A DNA stretch of 64,000 nt from positions 16,324-80,323 of the forward strand of contig NZ_LANI01000025.1 in assembly GCF_000982415.1 (NCBI RefSeq), read 5' to 3'. Under the pieces are notes generated by a model. The model ran no database searches. It was given only the letters and a program-made list of their open reading frames with translations, and had not been told where the DNA came from. The stretch's first letter is position 1; the number at the start of each line of letters is the position of its first letter. Made by a program: the position numbers and the translations under genes. This stretch comes from Kiloniella litopenaei. Lineage in GTDB: Bacteria; Pseudomonadota; Alphaproteobacteria; Kiloniellales; Kiloniellaceae. This document shows positions 26,627 through 36,059 of this stretch, in pieces.

Positions 26627-28312
26627 TCAGGACCAACTCTCTGTTGTTTCACCACGACGCACAACAGTGCGTGGTTTATCGGGTTCTTCAAAAATACTGA
26701 TATCGTTACAGGGACGGCCGAAATAATAACCTTGTCCGAAATCAACGTTGCAGTTGATCAATAATTTTGTGGTTTCTTCGTCCTCTACCATCTCGGCTAC
26801 AGTTTCTGTTTTTAACTTTCGGCACAGATCAGCTATGGCTTTGAGTATGTGAGCCGATGTTTCATCTTCTAGGGCATCGCGGACATAGCTACCGTCAATT
26901 TTGAGTACATCAACCTGAAACTGACGAAGATATTGGAGAGAGGCCTCACCGACTCCAAAATCATCAAGGCAGACTTTATGACCGAGTTTGCGAAGGGTCT
27001 GCATTGCTTCATTGGCAATAAGCGGGTCCGGTATTCTTGTTGATTCGGTGATTTCGAATAACAGGGACTCTGGAGAGTCTTTCAGAGGAGTTAATAATGG
27101 TGTGAGCTGATTGATGAAATCAGCATCCCCGATAGAGGCTGCAGACAAGTTTATTGCGATTGATCTATTGAATTGCGTGCTGGGATTGTTCTGTATCCAC
27201 TTGATTGCTTTGCGGCAAATCGCGAGGTCAAAACCTTTGATAAGATTCAAATCCTCTGCAGATCTTATAAATTCTTGTGGTGATCCCGTTTCGTCGTTTA
27301 TACGCGCCAGAACTTCATAGTGATGAATTGCACGGGTCTTTAAATCTACAATTGGTTGGAAGACAATCATGAAGTCTTCACCCTCGGTGACCCTGATAAT
27401 ACGCTCTGCTGTTTTTTTGATGCGCGCTAAAATCTCTGGTAACGAATGCGCAAGATCTTCCAAACTAAAGCTTTCACTTTGATCGTGGGCAAATTGCTGA
27501 ATCATAAAGCTTAGCGCCTGGGCTGCGTTGCCACCCGAAATACCGCTATCAGCAAGGGCAATACTGGCCTGTTCAACTTTTAGTCCAATTCCCTTAGGGT
27601 CAGCCGCTTTGACTTGTTTAGAAATTTCGTCAGTTAATTTGTCAATGTCCAGATCCGGGCGACTGATCAGCCCGTACTTACCGTTTCCGAATGATGCTGC
27701 CGAATTTGCCTCTGTAGAACTGGCTCGCAAATAGCTGTTGATTGTCTCAGATAACTCTTCTCGGGTATCCTTATCCAGCTTCTTTGCAAACTCATCGTAG
27801 TTTTCCAACTCGATAAATGTGAGTTTATCATCGGGATTGGTTTTTAGATGTTCTGTTGCTGCCTTGCCAAAACTCACCCTGTCATGAACAACGGTCCCCC
27901 CTGCTTCCCGTTTTGTTTTGGGGGATGTTGCAGATACGACAGTCGGTAGCTTACAAGACAGAAAGTAATGTTTTTCAAGGTCTTCAACATAATAACCCGT
28001 TAGCGAAAGCGGCTGGGATTTTCCTAATTTATTTTTAAAATCAATATTCATGGGGTTGGGTCTGACACCACCAACCATGCCGGAAAGAAGGTTCTTTAGC
28101 ACAGGTTCTTCATGGGGCAGGACAAGGTCGTCAATAGACATGCCGATAAGCTCTTCTACTGCGTGCCCGAAAATGGCTTGGGTCGCCCCGCTGACAAAAA
28201 CGATTTCCCGTTTTTCCGAGAGCTCAAGCAACAGATCCGCTCGGCAAAAAGCAAAAGCGAGAAAACGATCCCGTTCCTGTCGCAAGGAACTTATCAAACT
28301 GTCATTGCCCAT
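26627..28312 (-). CDS. PAS - degenerate GGDEF - EAL protein, putative c-di-GMP phosphodiesterase
   Basis: This 561-residue protein has an N-terminal PAS-like sensor (about residues 15-100, with ATQAIFGHAVEELIGMSIDD). A middle region resembles a GGDEF domain but has lost the signature (GNGKYG in its place), and an EAL domain covers about residues 300-545. EAL landmarks are present: YEVLARIND, AINLSAASI, LLFEITEST, CLDDFGVGEASLQYL, LKIDGSYV, AEMVEDEET and GYYFGRP. The metal and catalytic positions look intact, so c-di-GMP hydrolysis is likely, although EAL itself reads EVL. There is no membrane segment, so it should be cytosolic. Confidence 0.82.
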   Translation of the reverse strand: MGNDSLISSLRQERDRFLAFAFCRADLLLELSEKREIVFVSGATQAIFGHAVEELIGMSIDDLVLPHEEPVLKNLLSGMVGGVRPNPMNIDFKNKLGKSQPLSLTGYYVEDLEKHYFLSCKLPTVVSATSPKTKREAGGTVVHDRVSFGKAATEHLKTNPDDKLTFIELENYDEFAKKLDKDTREELSETINSYLRASSTEANSAASFGNGKYGLISRPDLDIDKLTDEISKQVKAADPKGIGLKVEQASIALADSGISGGNAAQALSFMIQQFAHDQSESFSLEDLAHSLPEILARIKKTAERIIRVTEGEDFMIVFQPIVDLKTRAIHHYEVLARINDETGSPQEFIRSAEDLNLIKGFDLAICRKAIKWIQNNPSTQFNRSIAINLSAASIGDADFINQLTPLLTPLKDSPESLLFEITESTRIPDPLIANEAMQTLRKLGHKVCLDDFGVGEASLQYLRQFQVDVLKIDGSYVRDALEDETSAHILKAIADLCRKLKTETVAEMVEDEETTKLLINCNVDFGQGYYFGRPCNDISIFEEPDKPRTVVRRGETTESWS

Positions 28313-28538
28313 TTGGCCCCCAGGTTTCGATGACTCTCTTATTTTGAGAGCGCAGTAGTAATTGTTTAGGGTAATGCCAAGAAGTTAAAGCAAGGTGAAA
28401 ACAATTTTGCTTCGGGTATAGTTTATATCCTAATGTGAAGAGAAATTATAGCTCGCCTTAGATGTATTATAAAATCTAAGGCAAGGGATTAATTTGATTC
28501 AATTGGTGATTTGAATAACCACGAGTATAGTATTCATT

Positions 28539-28685
28539 ATGAGTTCTGTTAAACGACATCTATTGGCATTGCTCGCTATTATAATCTTTTGCTTATTGAT
28601 TATGATTGTGTTTCCCGGATCTTTAGAGGCTTTTGGTACTAAGTTCTGGGATGCAGCTTTGTGGATTGGTGGCTGTTTTTCATAG
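28539..28685 (+). CDS. Possible small membrane protein (48 residues)
   Basis: An ATG at 28539 opens a frame of 48 codons ending at 28685, just before the MFS gene. The peptide starts with a basic MSSVKRH followed by a strongly hydrophobic segment of about 20 residues, then an amphipathic tail with FGTKFWDAALWIGG. This is a plausible single-span protein, but the ribosome binding site is weak and I recognise no family. Confidence 0.35.
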   Translation: MSSVKRHLLALLAIIIFCLLIMIVFPGSLEAFGTKFWDAALWIGGCFS

Positions 28686-28735
28686 GTAATGGTTCAAATT
28701 TTTATCTCCCCCCTCAGTTGATAGAGCTAACTTTT

Positions 28736-29974
28736 ATGGCTATTTCTGAAAAAAATATACCTTCCTCACGACCTATCTGGGTGGTTCTCCTGTCTGGTTG
28801 TGTTGTCCTTTGTCTGGCCTTTGGAATTCGGTCTAGCTATGGCCTTTTTGTGAAACCGATTTCTGACGAGTTGAATTGGGGTCGTGAAGTTCTTGCCTTT
28901 TCTCTTGCCATTCAAAATTTGCTTTGGGGTGCAGCACAGCCTTTTGCGGGCATGATTGCTGACCGTTATGGTGCTGGGCGCGTCTTGGCATTAAGTGCCT
29001 TGATTTATGCTGGTGGTATTATTCTAGGGGTGATGGATTATTCGCCAATAGCATCACATATGGGGCCGGGTTTTTTTGTTGGTATTGGTCTGAGTGGCAC
29101 GACTTTTGGCGTTGTTCTGGCTGTTATTGGTCGCTCGGTTGCTGAAGAAAAACGGTCCTTGGCACTGGGTATTGCAACGGCATCTGCTTCTTTGGGGCAA
29201 TTCCTTATTATTCCCCTTGGCAGTAGTTTGTTACAGAGCTTTGGGTGGCAGGATGCCCTGTTAATTCTTGCTGGGTTGTTGATGTTGATTATTCCCGCCG
29301 CTTATTTTTTGCGCGGCGTGTCATCTGCTCCGCAAGGCTTGGCGGACTCCGGGCTTAAAAATTCTGACTCTATGGTTGATACCTTAAAAGAAGCTGCTCG
29401 ACATCGAGGGTATTGGTTGCTTATTGCGGGTTTCTTTGTTTGTGGTTTTCATTTGGCTTTTATAACAGTTCACTTTCCCTCTTATGCGATTGATAAAGGA
29501 TTGGCTCCGGAAGTAGGGGCCTGGACGCTGGCTCTTGTTGGGTTGGCGAATATTTTTGGCTCTTATGCAGCGGGGGCGTTAGGCGGTGCCTATCGTAAAA
29601 AATATTTACTTTCCGGAATTTACCTAGCACGATCTGCGGCCATTCTTGCGTTTATTTTCATGCCAGCCACAACAGTGTCCTTTTTAATTTTTGGCTTTGT
29701 TATGGGGCTTTTATGGCTGAGCACTGTTCCTTTGACATCGGGTCTGGTTGCGCAAATTTTTGGCCCTAAATATATGGGAACTTTGTTTGGTTTTGTCTTT
29801 TTTAGCCACCAGGTCGGCAGTTTTATAGGGGTTTGGTTAGGGGGAATTTTGTATGATTCTACTCAATCCTATGATCTGGTATGGTGGATTTCAATTTTTC
29901 TGGGTGTTTTTGCTGCGGTAGTTCACTGGCCAATAGCTGATCAACCTTTACGCCGGTTTTCACAAGCTACTTGA
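28736..29974 (+). CDS. MFS transporter (oxalate/formate antiporter or monocarboxylate type)
   Basis: From the ATG at 28736 this is a 412-residue protein with twelve hydrophobic segments. An internal conserved motif between helices 2 and 3 reads GMIADRYGAGRVL, the MFS signature loop. The opening SSYGLFVKPISDELNWGRE resembles the OFA/monocarboxylate transporter branch. The frame is open 25 codons upstream, but that part overlaps a probable small ORF and does not look like the family. The substrate is unknown. Confidence 0.85.
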   Translation: MAISEKNIPSSRPIWVVLLSGCVVLCLAFGIRSSYGLFVKPISDELNWGREVLAFSLAIQNLLWGAAQPFAGMIADRYGAGRVLALSALIYAGGIILGVMDYSPIASHMGPGFFVGIGLSGTTFGVVLAVIGRSVAEEKRSLALGIATASASLGQFLIIPLGSSLLQSFGWQDALLILAGLLMLIIPAAYFLRGVSSAPQGLADSGLKNSDSMVDTLKEAARHRGYWLLIAGFFVCGFHLAFITVHFPSYAIDKGLAPEVGAWTLALVGLANIFGSYAAGALGGAYRKKYLLSGIYLARSAAILAFIFMPATTVSFLIFGFVMGLLWLSTVPLTSGLVAQIFGPKYMGTLFGFVFFSHQVGSFIGVWLGGILYDSTQSYDLVWWISIFLGVFAAVVHWPIADQPLRRFSQAT

Positions 29975-30131
29975 TCAAGGCTCTCAGAGTTAAGATCATC
30001 GTTATTTTAACCTTTAGATTGAATCTCTGAGCAGGATATTTTTCTTTGTACTTGATTAAGGTTTTATCCTGTAAACTTGGTGCTAGTATAGCCGAAACCT
30101 TAATCGTTTCGGAAATATACAGGAAGTAAAA

Positions 30132-30611
30132 GTGGAAGTGAAATTGCATATGCCGACGAACAATCTGAAGCCAAAGGTGCCGTCAGAAGGCGGTCCTGAA
30201 CTTGAGGATATCGTTGAAAAAGCCGAAAATGCACTTTCAGAGATGGAGGGTGATTACGAGGTTCTTGTTGCGGATGAAATCGCCAACATTAATGAATTTC
30301 TTCTACAGGCAAAAAGCAATCACGATGAATGCGCAGATCGCATAATTGAAATCCATCGTATCAGTCATAATATCAAAGGTCAGGCAGCAACATTCAGCTA
30401 TCCTCTTTTATCATTAGCTGCAAAATCACTGTGTCATTTTATTCAGGAAAATGCTGAAAGGGCAGGCGAACGACTTGATCTGATTGAAGCCCACGTGAAC
30501 ACGATGCGGATTATTCTGACGCAAAAGCTAAAGGGTGACGGAGGACAAGAAGGCCAAGGGCTGATAACCGCTTTGGAACAGGCCGTGGGGAAAATTCTGG
30601 CGAAAGACTGA
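30132..30611 (+). CDS. HPt (histidine phosphotransfer) domain protein
   Basis: This 159-residue protein is a stand-alone HPt domain. The phosphoacceptor is H79 in RISHNIKGQAATFSYPLL, in a four-helix bundle covering about residues 45-155. Such proteins relay phosphate between a hybrid kinase and a response regulator in the cytosol. The GTG at 30132 is chosen because AGGAAG ends 5 bp before it; the ATG at 30150 has none. A hairpin (CCGAAAC/GTTTCGG, 30092-30112) lies in the 5' leader. A clear paralogue lies at 63.5 kb. No kinase or receiver gene is adjacent. Confidence 0.78.
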   Translation: MEVKLHMPTNNLKPKVPSEGGPELEDIVEKAENALSEMEGDYEVLVADEIANINEFLLQAKSNHDECADRIIEIHRISHNIKGQAATFSYPLLSLAAKSLCHFIQENAERAGERLDLIEAHVNTMRIILTQKLKGDGGQEGQGLITALEQAVGKILAKD

Positions 30612-30678
30612 ATCGTGTATTGTTTTGGTCTGGGTATCTTGCGCTGTATTTAGCGAACCGATCTTAAGGGTATCTTGT

Positions 30679-31095
30679 TTAATAAGGTTTGGTATCGCCC
30701 ATCTCACAAATAATCTGCCATTCATCATTACTTACTGGCATCACAGAAAGCCGTGATTGTTTTATTAGTGCCATATCTTGTAAATCGGGATGTGCTTTGA
30801 TTTCTTCCAAGCTGACTGGTGATGTCATGGGGTAAAGCGTTTTGACATCGACCATGCCAAAGCGCCCGGATTTATCTGTATGATCGGGGTAGTACTCTTT
30901 GCATACCTCAACGATGCCAACAATCTTCTTTTCTTTTACTGAGTGATAGAAGAATACCCGATCTCCGATCTGCATCGCTTTCATATTATTTGATGCCTGA
31001 TAGTTGCGGACACCGTCCCAGTGCTCAACGCCTTTGGCAACTTGATCGTCCCAAGACCAGCTACCGGGTTCCGTCTTCATCAACCAATATGCCAA
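30679..31095 (-). CDS. EVE domain protein
   Basis: This 138-residue protein matches the EVE fold: MAYWLMKTEPGSWSWDD at the start, WDGVRNYQASNNMKAMQIGD, FFYHSVKEKKIVGI, and a conserved C-terminal QSRLSVMPVSNDEW. EVE domains are related to YTH/PUA modules and bind modified bases or RNA. The start is a TTG, supported by a perfect AGGAGG 5 bp upstream and by the family N-terminus MAYWLMK. It follows a YciI gene on the same strand. Confidence 0.9.
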   Translation of the reverse strand: MAYWLMKTEPGSWSWDDQVAKGVEHWDGVRNYQASNNMKAMQIGDRVFFYHSVKEKKIVGIVEVCKEYYPDHTDKSGRFGMVDVKTLYPMTSPVSLEEIKAHPDLQDMALIKQSRLSVMPVSNDEWQIICEMGDTKPY

Positions 31096-31133
31096 CGTGA
31101 CCTCCTTTTATTCTGGGAATTCCTTGGTAGGAG

Positions 31134-31170
31134 AATAGCACTGCTCACCCAGTAAACAAGCAGTGCTATT
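31134..31170. repeat. 12-bp perfect inverted repeat upstream of the EVE gene
   Basis: AATAGCACTGCT (31134-31145) pairs perfectly with AGCAGTGCTATT (31159-31170) around a 13-nt loop. It lies between the YciI and EVE genes without a T-run on either strand, so it is a leader or operator element rather than a standard terminator. Confidence 0.6.
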
Positions 31171-31224
31171 GATATTTGGTAAGATGAGGAAGTTCCCCAA
31201 TAGAGATTTCCATTGGTTTTGTTC

Positions 31225-31506
31225 TTATTTCGGCAGGGCCTGTTTCCAAGGTGTGATTGTGACCTGCTCGAAGAGGCCAGCTTTGTTGTAGGGATCGTTT
31301 AGGGCAAATTCTTGTGCAGCAGTGTCGTCATCAAATTCAAGGATCAGCAGGCTGCCTGTCATGCTTTCGTAATCAGCGCCCAGTGTTGGACCTGCGACGA
31401 CGATATGATCAATAAACTGGTTGAGGTATTCCAAATGCGCAGGACGATTTTCGGCACGGACGTGCGCGTGATCTTTTTTATCTACACATGAAAAGATGAA
31501 TTTCAT
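31225..31506 (-). CDS. YciI family protein
   Basis: This 93-residue protein is a dimeric alpha-beta barrel of the YciI type. It shows the putative catalytic histidine-aspartate pattern (RPAHLEYLNQF near residue 24) and GSLLILEFDDDTAAQEFALNDPYNKAGLFE near the C-terminus. The exact reaction is not known for most members. It lies upstream of the EVE gene, and downstream of gpsA-tsaD on the same strand, a common alphaproteobacterial order. Confidence 0.88.
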   Translation of the reverse strand: MKFIFSCVDKKDHAHVRAENRPAHLEYLNQFIDHIVVAGPTLGADYESMTGSLLILEFDDDTAAQEFALNDPYNKAGLFEQVTITPWKQALPK

Positions 31507-31546
31507 TGGATGTATCCTAATCTAAGTGAAACATAGTTTTGAATGG

Positions 31547-32551
31547 TTATATCTCTGCCTTTTGAGGGCGGGCGAGAAGTTGGGCGATCGTTTCGTTAAT
31601 ATCTGCGTCGTTGTGCAGTATGTTACATACCGCATGACAGATCGGCATATCGATAGAGAGCTTTTGTGCAAGCTCTGTTACTGATTTGCTAGAGCTTAAC
31701 CCTTCCGCAACGGTAATTCGCCCCTTGAGGTAATCCTGAATCGCGATACCTTGGCCCAAAGCTTTGCCAAGCGCATAGTTTCTCGATTGTGTGGCTGTGC
31801 AGGTGAGGGTGAGGTCCCCCATACCCGAAAGACCCATAAGGGTTTCTCGCCGCCCACCTTTTGCAAGGCCCAGTTTTACGATTTCTGACAGACCGCGGGT
31901 GATCAATGCGGCACGGGCATTGTCGCCTAGTCTTTTTCCCTCGACGATGCCACAGGCAATCGCGATTACATTCTTTACCGCTCCGCCAATCTCGGCCCCG
32001 ATTGGATCCAGGGATTGGTAGATTCTAAAGGAACGGTTATTGAGCGTGTTTGATAGTTTTTTACCTAACACTTCGTCTGCACAGGCTAGGGTTACCGCAG
32101 TGGGTAGTTTGTTGGCCACTTCAATGGCAAAGGTTGGTCCTGAAAGGACTGCAATCGGGTTGTGCGGGAGTATTCTTGCGATCATTTCTGTCATCAGGAG
32201 CCCGCTTTTGATTTCGACCCCTTTGGTGCAGAGAACAAGCGGTGTTTCCGGGTTAATTTGATCTTTACAGGTTTCTAGAACGGCGCCTAGGTGTTGAGAG
32301 GGGACAACGAGAAGGAGGGCATCACAATCTTGTACAGCAGATATTTCCGTTGTCGCTATGATTCTAGGGTCAAGGTTTGCGCCTTTTAGATAGAGCTTGT
32401 TTTCATGGGCATGATTGATATCTGCAACAACGTTTTCGTTACGTGACCAGAGAATAACATCATTTCCAGCCTCTGCGGCAACGGCAGCAAGGGCGGTCCC
32501 CCAAGCACCAGCCCCGAGAACCCCGATTGTTTTAACGGGCGGTTTTGTCAT
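31547..32551 (-). CDS. gpsA: Glycerol-3-phosphate dehydrogenase [NAD(P)+]
   Basis: This 334-residue enzyme reduces dihydroxyacetone phosphate to sn-glycerol-3-phosphate for phospholipid synthesis. The nucleotide-binding motif [18 protein letters not shown] is at about residues 10-27. The catalytic lysine is in [17 protein letters not shown] near residue 190, and [15 protein letters not shown] near 240 is a family signature. The ATG overlaps the tsaD stop codon (ATGA), so translation is probably coupled. Confidence 0.95.
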   Translation of the reverse strand: MTKPPVKTIGVLGAGAWGTALAAVAAEAGNDVILWSRNENVVADINHAHENKLYLKGANLDPRIIATTEISAVQDCDALLLVVPSQHLGAVLETCKDQINPETPLVLCTKGVEIKSGLLMTEMIARILPHNPIAVLSGPTFAIEVANKLPTAVTLACADEVLGKKLSNTLNNRSFRIYQSLDPIGAEIGGAVKNVIAIACGIVEGKRLGDNARAALITRGLSEIVKLGLAKGGRRETLMGLSGMGDLTLTCTATQSRNYALGKALGQGIAIQDYLKGRITVAEGLSSSKSVTELAQKLSIDMPICHAVCNILHNDADINETIAQLLARPQKAEI

Positions 32552-33648
32552 GTCTTTACTGCCTCAACGCCCGTCAGTTGATCAAGTGGCCAACGTGGAC
32601 GCGGAGCGAAATCCAGAGAGTCTGTTAACCCCAGACGGAGGCGTTCCAATCCGGCCCAGGCAATCATCACGCCGTTATCGGTGCAAAGCTTGACCGGCGG
32701 GGCCAGTAGGCTTGTATTATAGGTATCTGTCAGTTCCGTAAGACGAGCGCGTAGCGTCAGGTTTGCGGCAACACCGCCAGCAACGACCAATGGCCCCGGT
32801 TGGCCATAGGTATCCTGAAAAATATCCATTGCTTTTTTACAGCGATCAACAAGAACATCGCCAACAGCCAATTGGAATGAGGCTGCAAGATCCGCTTTAT
32901 CCTGCGCGCTCAGGTTCGCAATATCGACTTCTGTGCTTTTCCCCTTGCTGGCACATTCAAGGATTTGTTTGCGTATGGCCGTTTTTAAACCCGAAAAAGA
33001 AAAATCACAGCCCGGACGCCCTTTCATGGGGCGCGGTAGATCAAAGCGTTTGGGGTCGCCGCTTTTGGCAATTTGTTCGATCATTGGACCGCCGGGATAG
33101 GGGAGTCCCATCATCTTGGCGGTTTTATCAAAAGCTTCACCGACAGCATCATCAATCGTGCCGCCCAATCGGGTGTAACGGCCCACATCTTCGACTGCGA
33201 GGAGCTGGCAGTGCCCACCGGATACGAGGAGGAGGAGATAAGGAAAACCCGCAGCGTTTTTTTCGGTGAGACGCGCAGTTAAAGCATGTCCTTCGAGATG
33301 ATTCACAGCTAGAAAAGGGAGCTTTCGTGCAGCTGCGATTGCCTTGGCTGTCATAACCCCAACAAAAACACCACCGATCAGGCCCGGGCCAGCAGTTGCG
33401 GCGATGCCATCCAGTTGATCAAAGTCCAGATTGGCTTCTTCCAGTGCAGATCTTATCAGGCGATCAAGATGATTCATATGGCTGCGGGCGGCAATTTCGG
33501 GAACAACTCCACCATAGGGTTTATGCTCTTCCAATTGGGTAAGAACTTTGTTGGCGAGAATGTTGTGATCACTATCCACAATGGCCGCTGCAGTTTCGTC
33601 GCAGCTGGTTTCTATACCAAGTACCTTCATGCTTTTTAAATCGGCCAT
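32548..33648 (-). CDS. tsaD: tRNA N6-threonylcarbamoyladenosine synthase subunit TsaD
   Basis: TsaD transfers threonylcarbamoyl to A37 of ANN-decoding tRNAs, working with TsaB and TsaE in the cytosol. The start is chosen at ATG 33646-33648 because GGAA precedes it; an ATG at 33628-33630 ([15 protein letters not shown]) and a TTG at 33672 are alternatives. Family signs are [14 protein letters not shown], the iron-binding histidines in [10 protein letters not shown], and [11 protein letters not shown]. Just upstream the segment AATTGGAAAAC is repeated with a 4-bp spacer. In related genomes tsaD is divergent from hemC; here about 7 kb of other genes lies between. Confidence 0.95.
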   Translation of the reverse strand: MADLKSMKVLGIETSCDETAAAIVDSDHNILANKVLTQLEEHKPYGGVVPEIAARSHMNHLDRLIRSALEEANLDFDQLDGIAATAGPGLIGGVFVGVMTAKAIAAARKLPFLAVNHLEGHALTARLTEKNAAGFPYLLLLVSGGHCQLLAVEDVGRYTRLGGTIDDAVGEAFDKTAKMMGLPYPGGPMIEQIAKSGDPKRFDLPRPMKGRPGCDFSFSGLKTAIRKQILECASKGKSTEVDIANLSAQDKADLAASFQLAVGDVLVDRCKKAMDIFQDTYGQPGPLVVAGGVAANLTLRARLTELTDTYNTSLLAPPVKLCTDNGVMIAWAGLERLRLGLTDSLDFAPRPRWPLDQLTGVEAVKT

Positions 33649-33952
33649 GTTTTCCAATTTGGCGTTTTCCAATTCAGCAGAGTTATGAGAACTGGGTTAT
33701 GAGAGAGGCTGCACTTCATTTAACAGCCTTTCCCCAATATTTAAAATCTTGTCGTAGAAAATACCATTCACGGCATTTCGGCAAGGTTTCGCTATAGAAA
33801 ACTTAGTTAATCAGCTTTTTGAAGGGTAAAAGCTATATCCCTTTTGAGGTTCATAACCAAAAGTTGTTTTTATGTGAGGTGGAAAAATTGTGAAGGTTGG
33901 CTACCTAGTAATCAATACTCTTTGTTCTGCTACTGTCGTAATCGGGGATTTT
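33649..33952. other. Divergent intergenic region between tsaD and the esterase gene
   Basis: This 304-bp stretch has no credible gene. It contains a GTG at 33890, preceded by GAGGTGG, that opens the esterase frame 21 codons early, which is an alternative start. I see no clear operator or hairpin. Confidence 0.35.
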
Positions 33953-34795
33953 ATGAGACGAATTGAAGCCCTTGTCGTTATTGTATTGTTGATAGGCGGT
34001 TTATTTCTCGCTTCTTTATCGCAAGCCGTGAATTTGAAAGAAGAACCGGGTTCTCCGGATTCTAATGTCAATGAAATCGTTTTGGACAGTGGACGCTATG
34101 TAATAGTGACGCCTGGGGCTCAAACAGGTGAAGAGCCTTATCCAACGTTATTTTATTATCATGGCTATGGGCAAAGTGCTGATCTTGTCCTGAAAAATAA
34201 AGCTTTGTTGAATCTTGCGTCTTCACGGGGTGTTATGCTGGTTATTCCTGATGGTCTCAATCGCAGCTGGTCCAATGTTGGTGCACCAAGTGAACGTAGG
34301 GATGAAATTGCCTTTACCCGTGATATCCTGAGGGATGTGAAATCTCGGCATGAGGTTGATGAGGAACGTTCGTGGGTTTCGGGTTTTTCCCAGGGCGGAT
34401 CAATGGCCTGGGATGTTGCCTGCTATATGGGCGAAGAATTTTCAGCCTTTTTCCCGATCGCGGGTTCGTTTTGGCGCCCTCATCCCGTTGCCTGTGATGA
34501 ACCGGTAAACATGCGCCATATTCACGGACTGTCAGACCGGGTCGTTCCCATGACTGGACGGCCTATTGGTGAGCGTTGGCATCAGGGGGATGTGAAAATA
34601 GGTGTTGGTATCTGGAAAGAAAGGAACCGTTGCGAAGCTAATCCTGAAACTGTCATTCTTCCCGATATGACCTGTGAGGTATGGCGTGGATGTGCGACGG
34701 GCAAAGAGTTGGAGTTATGCCTCCACAAAGGGGGACATAACATTAAAATGAATTGGTTAGCTCAAGGAATGGATTGGGCAGAAGGCTTAATCTAA
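33953..34795 (+). CDS. Secreted alpha/beta-hydrolase (LpqC / PHB depolymerase-like esterase)
   Basis: From the ATG at 33953 this is a 280-residue protein with a signal peptide (MRRIEALVVIVLLIGGLFLA, cleavage near SQA at about residue 24). An early segment YYHGYGQSADL provides the oxyanion region, and the nucleophile serine is in SGFSQGGSMAWDVACY near residue 145. HIHGLSDRVVPM supplies the acid region and HKGGHNIKMNW the histidine. This arrangement fits the esterase PHB depolymerase/LpqC family, which includes feruloyl esterases and polyester hydrolases. The substrate is unknown. Confidence 0.8.
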   Translation: MRRIEALVVIVLLIGGLFLASLSQAVNLKEEPGSPDSNVNEIVLDSGRYVIVTPGAQTGEEPYPTLFYYHGYGQSADLVLKNKALLNLASSRGVMLVIPDGLNRSWSNVGAPSERRDEIAFTRDILRDVKSRHEVDEERSWVSGFSQGGSMAWDVACYMGEEFSAFFPIAGSFWRPHPVACDEPVNMRHIHGLSDRVVPMTGRPIGERWHQGDVKIGVGIWKERNRCEANPETVILPDMTCEVWRGCATGKELELCLHKGGHNIKMNWLAQGMDWAEGLI

Positions 34796-34815
34796 ACTAT
34801 TAAATCATGTACTGA

Positions 34816-36054
34816 TTACCTGTAAGTTTTCGGTCCTTCCGTGATTTTTGTCAGGTGGATAAAGCTGATGCAGGTTATCAAACTAAATGATGTTGCGATA
34901 AAATAAAAATTGCTATAGCCGATTAGATTGACAAGATAACCACTAATAATACCTGCTATAACGGCAATTGCTGTATCAGCGGATTGAAAAAGCGTAAAAT
35001 CCACTCCAGCTTGGTGTTTAGAGCTAAGGCTCATCAAAATGGCGTAAATGATTACAAACCCCATAGCTGATGTATATGATAGCAACAATGTTGAAATAAG
35101 GATCCAGAGCTTAGGAGCTTCAGGAGTAAGGCAAATAAGGGTAATACCGCCTACAGTGATTAATTTACAAAAAGTTATAAATAATAAAGAGGTCCGTTTG
35201 GTCTGATTCTGAAGTAGTACACTCCCTGCTAAAGCTCCTGCCAGGCCGAGTAATGCTCCTCCAATCCCATTTACGAGGCCGATATAATAAAGACTAATTT
35301 TGCTGTCGACGAGTAGCGGCCCTATCATGCTAAGAGATAATCGATTACCAATGGCATAAATAGATATCATTATGAGGCCATAAATTACTTCTTTTCTCTT
35401 TAGGGCATAAATTAGGCTCGGGGTATGTTTTGTTTGGGCTGCTTTTGCATGTTCTTCTTTGATAAAACAAAGAGGAACCGAGAGTATTCCTAGCAGTAAT
35501 CCAATAATTATAAAGGATTTCTCTGGATTAAAATAACTGACAAGGGTTACGAATAATCCGCCTCCAATTAAGATACCGATATAACTACTGCCCGTTTGTG
35601 CAAAACTCCCCCAATTTTGATTATTTCTCGGGACTTGTTCTATGGTTAGGGCATCGGCAGCGATATCTATTGTTGATGCTATAACCGCAATAAATATAAG
35701 AGCACATAATATCCATTTGAAATCATTGAGTTGGGAAATAAGGAACAAACAAAGTATTAAGATAAACTGCCCAATTAAAATTATGGCCTTGCTTCGTTTG
35801 GAGCCGTCATTTTTTATACGGTATTTTTCAACATAGGGTGCCCATAAGAATTTAAGTGACCAAGGTGCCATAGCAAGGAAAACCATGCCGATAAGATGAT
35901 GATCATATCCCTCTGATCTCAAAATCGCAGGTAAACCAATAAATGTTAGACCACCGATCGCGCTTTGCAGTGCATAGATACTTGATATTGCTATAAGTAA
36001 TTTAATAGTGGGCCAACGTTTCAAAGAATTGGTGTTCATTTGTGAAAGTGTCAT
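34816..36054 (-). CDS. MFS permease, RhtX/FptX siderophore transporter-like
   Basis: From the ATG at 36052-36054 this is a 412-residue protein with about twelve hydrophobic segments. The N-terminal stretch LPAILRSEGYDHHLIGMVFL followed by APWSLKFLWAPYVEKY resembles RhtX/FptX and AmpG-like permeases, which move siderophores or muropeptides across the inner membrane. It is the last gene of a TonB receptor - flavin monooxygenase - permease operon, so iron-siderophore import is the best guess. A TTG at 36063 overlaps the stop of the preceding gene and is an alternative start. Codon use is AT-rich. Confidence 0.72.
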   Translation of the reverse strand: MTLSQMNTNSLKRWPTIKLLIAISSIYALQSAIGGLTFIGLPAILRSEGYDHHLIGMVFLAMAPWSLKFLWAPYVEKYRIKNDGSKRSKAIILIGQFILILCLFLISQLNDFKWILCALIFIAVIASTIDIAADALTIEQVPRNNQNWGSFAQTGSSYIGILIGGGLFVTLVSYFNPEKSFIIIGLLLGILSVPLCFIKEEHAKAAQTKHTPSLIYALKRKEVIYGLIMISIYAIGNRLSLSMIGPLLVDSKISLYYIGLVNGIGGALLGLAGALAGSVLLQNQTKRTSLLFITFCKLITVGGITLICLTPEAPKLWILISTLLLSYTSAMGFVIIYAILMSLSSKHQAGVDFTLFQSADTAIAVIAGIISGYLVNLIGYSNFYFIATSFSLITCISFIHLTKITEGPKTYR

Positions 36055-36059
36055 GTTAA

